This document shows positions 62,548 to 64,000 of a stretch of DNA of 64,000 nt, piece by piece. The translations under genes were made by a program, and so were the position numbers. Source of the stretch: Pseudooceanicola sp. (lineage in GTDB: Bacteria > Pseudomonadota > Alphaproteobacteria > Rhodobacterales > Rhodobacteraceae). The notes beneath the pieces are model-generated. The model was not told the origin of the DNA, ran no database searches, and saw only the letters and a program-made list of their open reading frames with translations. How positions within the stretch are numbered: the first letter of the stretch is position 1; each line of letters opens with the position of its first letter. The stretch is taken from contig NZ_JARGNH010000005.1 of assembly GCF_029213205.1 (NCBI RefSeq), forward strand, positions 62,001 through 126,000, read 5' to 3'.

Positions 62548-63516
62548 ATGATATTGTGCTGCGGTGAGGCGTTGATCGACATGGTTCCGGCCGAGTCGGC
62601 CGCGGGCGAGACGGGGTTTGTGCCGCTGCCTGGCGGGTCGGTGTTCAACACTGCGATTGCGCTGGCAAGGCTCGGGGCCGGGGTGGCGATGCTGACCGGG
62701 CTGTCGCGTGACAGCTTCGGTGTCCGGTTGGAGGCGGCGCTGATCGAGGCCGGGGTTGGCACCGATCTGCTGATCCGCTCGGACCGGCCAACAACGCTGG
62801 CCTTTGCGCATCTGGACCAGGGCCAGGCACGCTATGAATTCCATGATGAGAATTCCGCCGGGCGGATGATTTGCGATGCCGATATGCCACTGATTCCGGC
62901 AGAGGTGACCTGTCTTTATTTCGGTGGCATCAGTCTGATCGGTGAACCCGGTGCCGATACCTATGCCCGCTTTGCTGTGCGTATGGCGGCGCGCCATCTG
63001 CTGGTGGTCGATCCGAATATCCGTCCCGGGCTTATCGGCGATGAGGCCGGTTATCGCGCCCGGTTGCTGCGGCTGCTGGCGCTGGCGGATATCGCCAAAG
63101 CCTCGGGCGATGATCTGGACTGGCTGTTCCCGGATCTCACCGGCATCGCGGCGCAGGCGGATGCGTTGCGCCGTCTCGGCGCGACACTGGTGGTCATCAC
63201 CCGCGGCGCGGCGGGGGCCGTTGGGTTTGCGCGGGATTGGCAGGTCGCGGTTGCCGCGGTTCCCGGTCCGGTGGTCGACACGATTGGCGCTGGCGATATC
63301 TTTGCCGCCGGTCTGCTGGTCCGGCTGGGCGAGCTGGGGATCCGTGGCAAGGCCGATCTGGCTGGGATCGCCCGCGCGACGCTGAAGGATGCGATGGGCT
63401 ATGCTGCTCAGGTTGCGGCGTTGTCGATCCGCCATCGGGGCGCGGTGGCGCCCTGTCGCGATGAGGTCCAGATGACCTTGGACGCCGCCGCGCCGCAGGA
63501 TCTGCCAAAACATTAA
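62548..63516 (+). CDS. PfkB-family sugar kinase, fructokinase-like
   Basis: A 322-residue ribokinase-like kinase. The opening CCGEALIDMVP (residues 4-14), first PfkB motif GGSVFNTAIALARLGAGVA near 32-50 and the catalytic second motif VVDTIGAGDIFAAGLLVRLG near 246-265 are intact, with Asp of GAGD as base. This set fits fructokinase; the exact sugar is not proved. ATG at 62548 is preferred to one eleven codons earlier. It restarts core-like genes after the catabolic island. Confidence 0.9.
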   Translation: MILCCGEALIDMVPAESAAGETGFVPLPGGSVFNTAIALARLGAGVAMLTGLSRDSFGVRLEAALIEAGVGTDLLIRSDRPTTLAFAHLDQGQARYEFHDENSAGRMICDADMPLIPAEVTCLYFGGISLIGEPGADTYARFAVRMAARHLLVVDPNIRPGLIGDEAGYRARLLRLLALADIAKASGDDLDWLFPDLTGIAAQADALRRLGATLVVITRGAAGAVGFARDWQVAVAAVPGPVVDTIGAGDIFAAGLLVRLGELGIRGKADLAGIARATLKDAMGYAAQVAALSIRHRGAVAPCRDEVQMTLDAAAPQDLPKH

Positions 63517-63613
63517 TCACTCCGCGTGAATTCCGGGCAGGTCGGGGCGCTCAACAGCCACGCCTGACGCGCTATGGCTTTACTTCCCCCGGCGGGAATG
63601 GTGATCGCTGCTT

Positions 63614-64000
63614 ATGCCGAACACGATCTCGATCACGATTGTCGAGGCTGACCGCGACCGCGCCATGCAGATCGTGGACAGCCTGCGCGAGGCCGGGGAT
63701 TTTGACATTCACGTCGTCTCCGAACCCTCCAGCCTTGCCCGGCAGGTGGAACATCGGCAGCCCGATATCGTGCTGATCGACCTGACCAACCCATCCCGCG
63801 ATGTGCTAGAGGAAATGACTCTGGCCTCGGGGCCGCTGGATCGGCCGGTGGCGATGTTTGTCGACCGGTCCGACGCCGGGCTGTCCGCCGCCGCGATCGA
63901 GGCCGGGGTGTCGGCCTATGTGGTGGACGGGATGAAACCGGCGCGGGTCAAGCCGATCCTGGATGCGGCGATTGCCCGGTTCCGGATGTTTCAGAGAATG
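63614..64000 (+). CDS. NasT/AmiR-type response regulator, N-terminal part
   Basis: The first 129 codons of a gene that runs off the right edge. The receiver-like domain begins ISITIVEADRDRAMQIVDSL and contains IVLIDLTNPSRDVL, with Asp at the phospho-acceptor region, then AIEAGVSAYVVDGMKPARVKPILDAAIARFRMF. This matches NasT/AmiR regulators, which have a pseudo-receiver and an ANTAR RNA-binding domain that prevents transcription termination in nitrate/nitrite or amide operons. The ANTAR part lies beyond the window, so the call is from the N-terminal half only. Confidence 0.78.
   Translation, partial: MPNTISITIVEADRDRAMQIVDSLREAGDFDIHVVSEPSSLARQVEHRQPDIVLIDLTNPSRDVLEEMTLASGPLDRPVAMFVDRSDAGLSAAAIEAGVSAYVVDGMKPARVKPILDAAIARFRMFQRM

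Overview
The window is high-GC, gene-dense DNA from an alphaproteobacterium of the Rhodobacterales (Roseobacter/Paracoccaceae type). Evidence: the rimP-nusA-ylxR-infB block with a YlxR-L7Ae fusion, the argJ / parvulin isomerase / secA cluster, a zinc-finger NDUFS6 homologue beside polA, a beta-class CcrM (GANTC) methyltransferase, a MaoC-phosphotransacetylase fusion next to acetate kinase, and a DUF5928-type glycosyltransferase. No CRISPR array, IS element, rRNA gene or integrase was seen.

Layout. 1-5.6 kb: 5' end of hemH, a SAM-methyltransferase-like gene, comF, and a tight run of grxC, a nitrilase-family amidase and a MarR regulator; then ubiG, pip and a hotdog thioesterase. 5.7-11.2 kb: transcription/translation operon rimP-nusA-ylxR-infB behind a good promoter and an attenuator-like leader terminator. 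11.3-31.2 kb: EamA exporter, a 47-residue small protein, mutT, argJ, parvulin isomerase, secA, two envelope proteins (one a PstS-OmpA fusion), polA, small zinc and HIT proteins, a surface glycosyltransferase divergent from a sulfotransferase, an SDR gene remnant, a CoA-transferase, a DsbA-like thioredoxin, a DciA-like protein and mutY. 31.2-32.4 kb: an AlkB-type alkane hydroxylase.

32.4-33.5 kb is an anomalous, AT-richer insert. It has a promoter with a palindromic operator, a 166-residue possible winged-helix protein, a strong hairpin, and a class II (leucine-like) tRNA gene that carries a proline UGG anticodon and an oversized variable arm. 33.5-44.8 kb: ccrM (three GANTC sites just upstream), rnhB, small secreted proteins, a membrane-anchored winged-helix protein, tRNA-Arg(CCT), a GntR-like LacI regulator, a YcaQ-type glycosylase, an orphan molybdo-hydroxylase FAD subunit, a quinone-reductase-like enzyme, a TetR regulator, ackA and maoC-pta.

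44.9-62.4 kb looks like a catabolic genomic island. A degenerate 3' tRNA-Met fragment lies at its left edge and an intact tRNA-Met, in the same orientation, at its right edge. Between them are an Asp/Glu-racemase-fold enzyme, SDR, zinc alcohol dehydrogenase, Old-Yellow-type flavin oxidoreductase, metallo-hydrolase, a complete TRAP transporter (DctQMP), a two-domain alpha/beta hydrolase, aldehyde dehydrogenase, LysR regulator, acyl-CoA dehydrogenase, ADP-forming acyl-CoA synthetase and MmgE/PrpD. Together these could import an organic acid, reduce, hydrolyse and oxidise it, activate the product to a CoA thioester and pass it towards beta-oxidation; the substrate cannot be read from the sequence. 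The window ends in a fructokinase-like gene and the start of a NasT/AmiR-type regulator.
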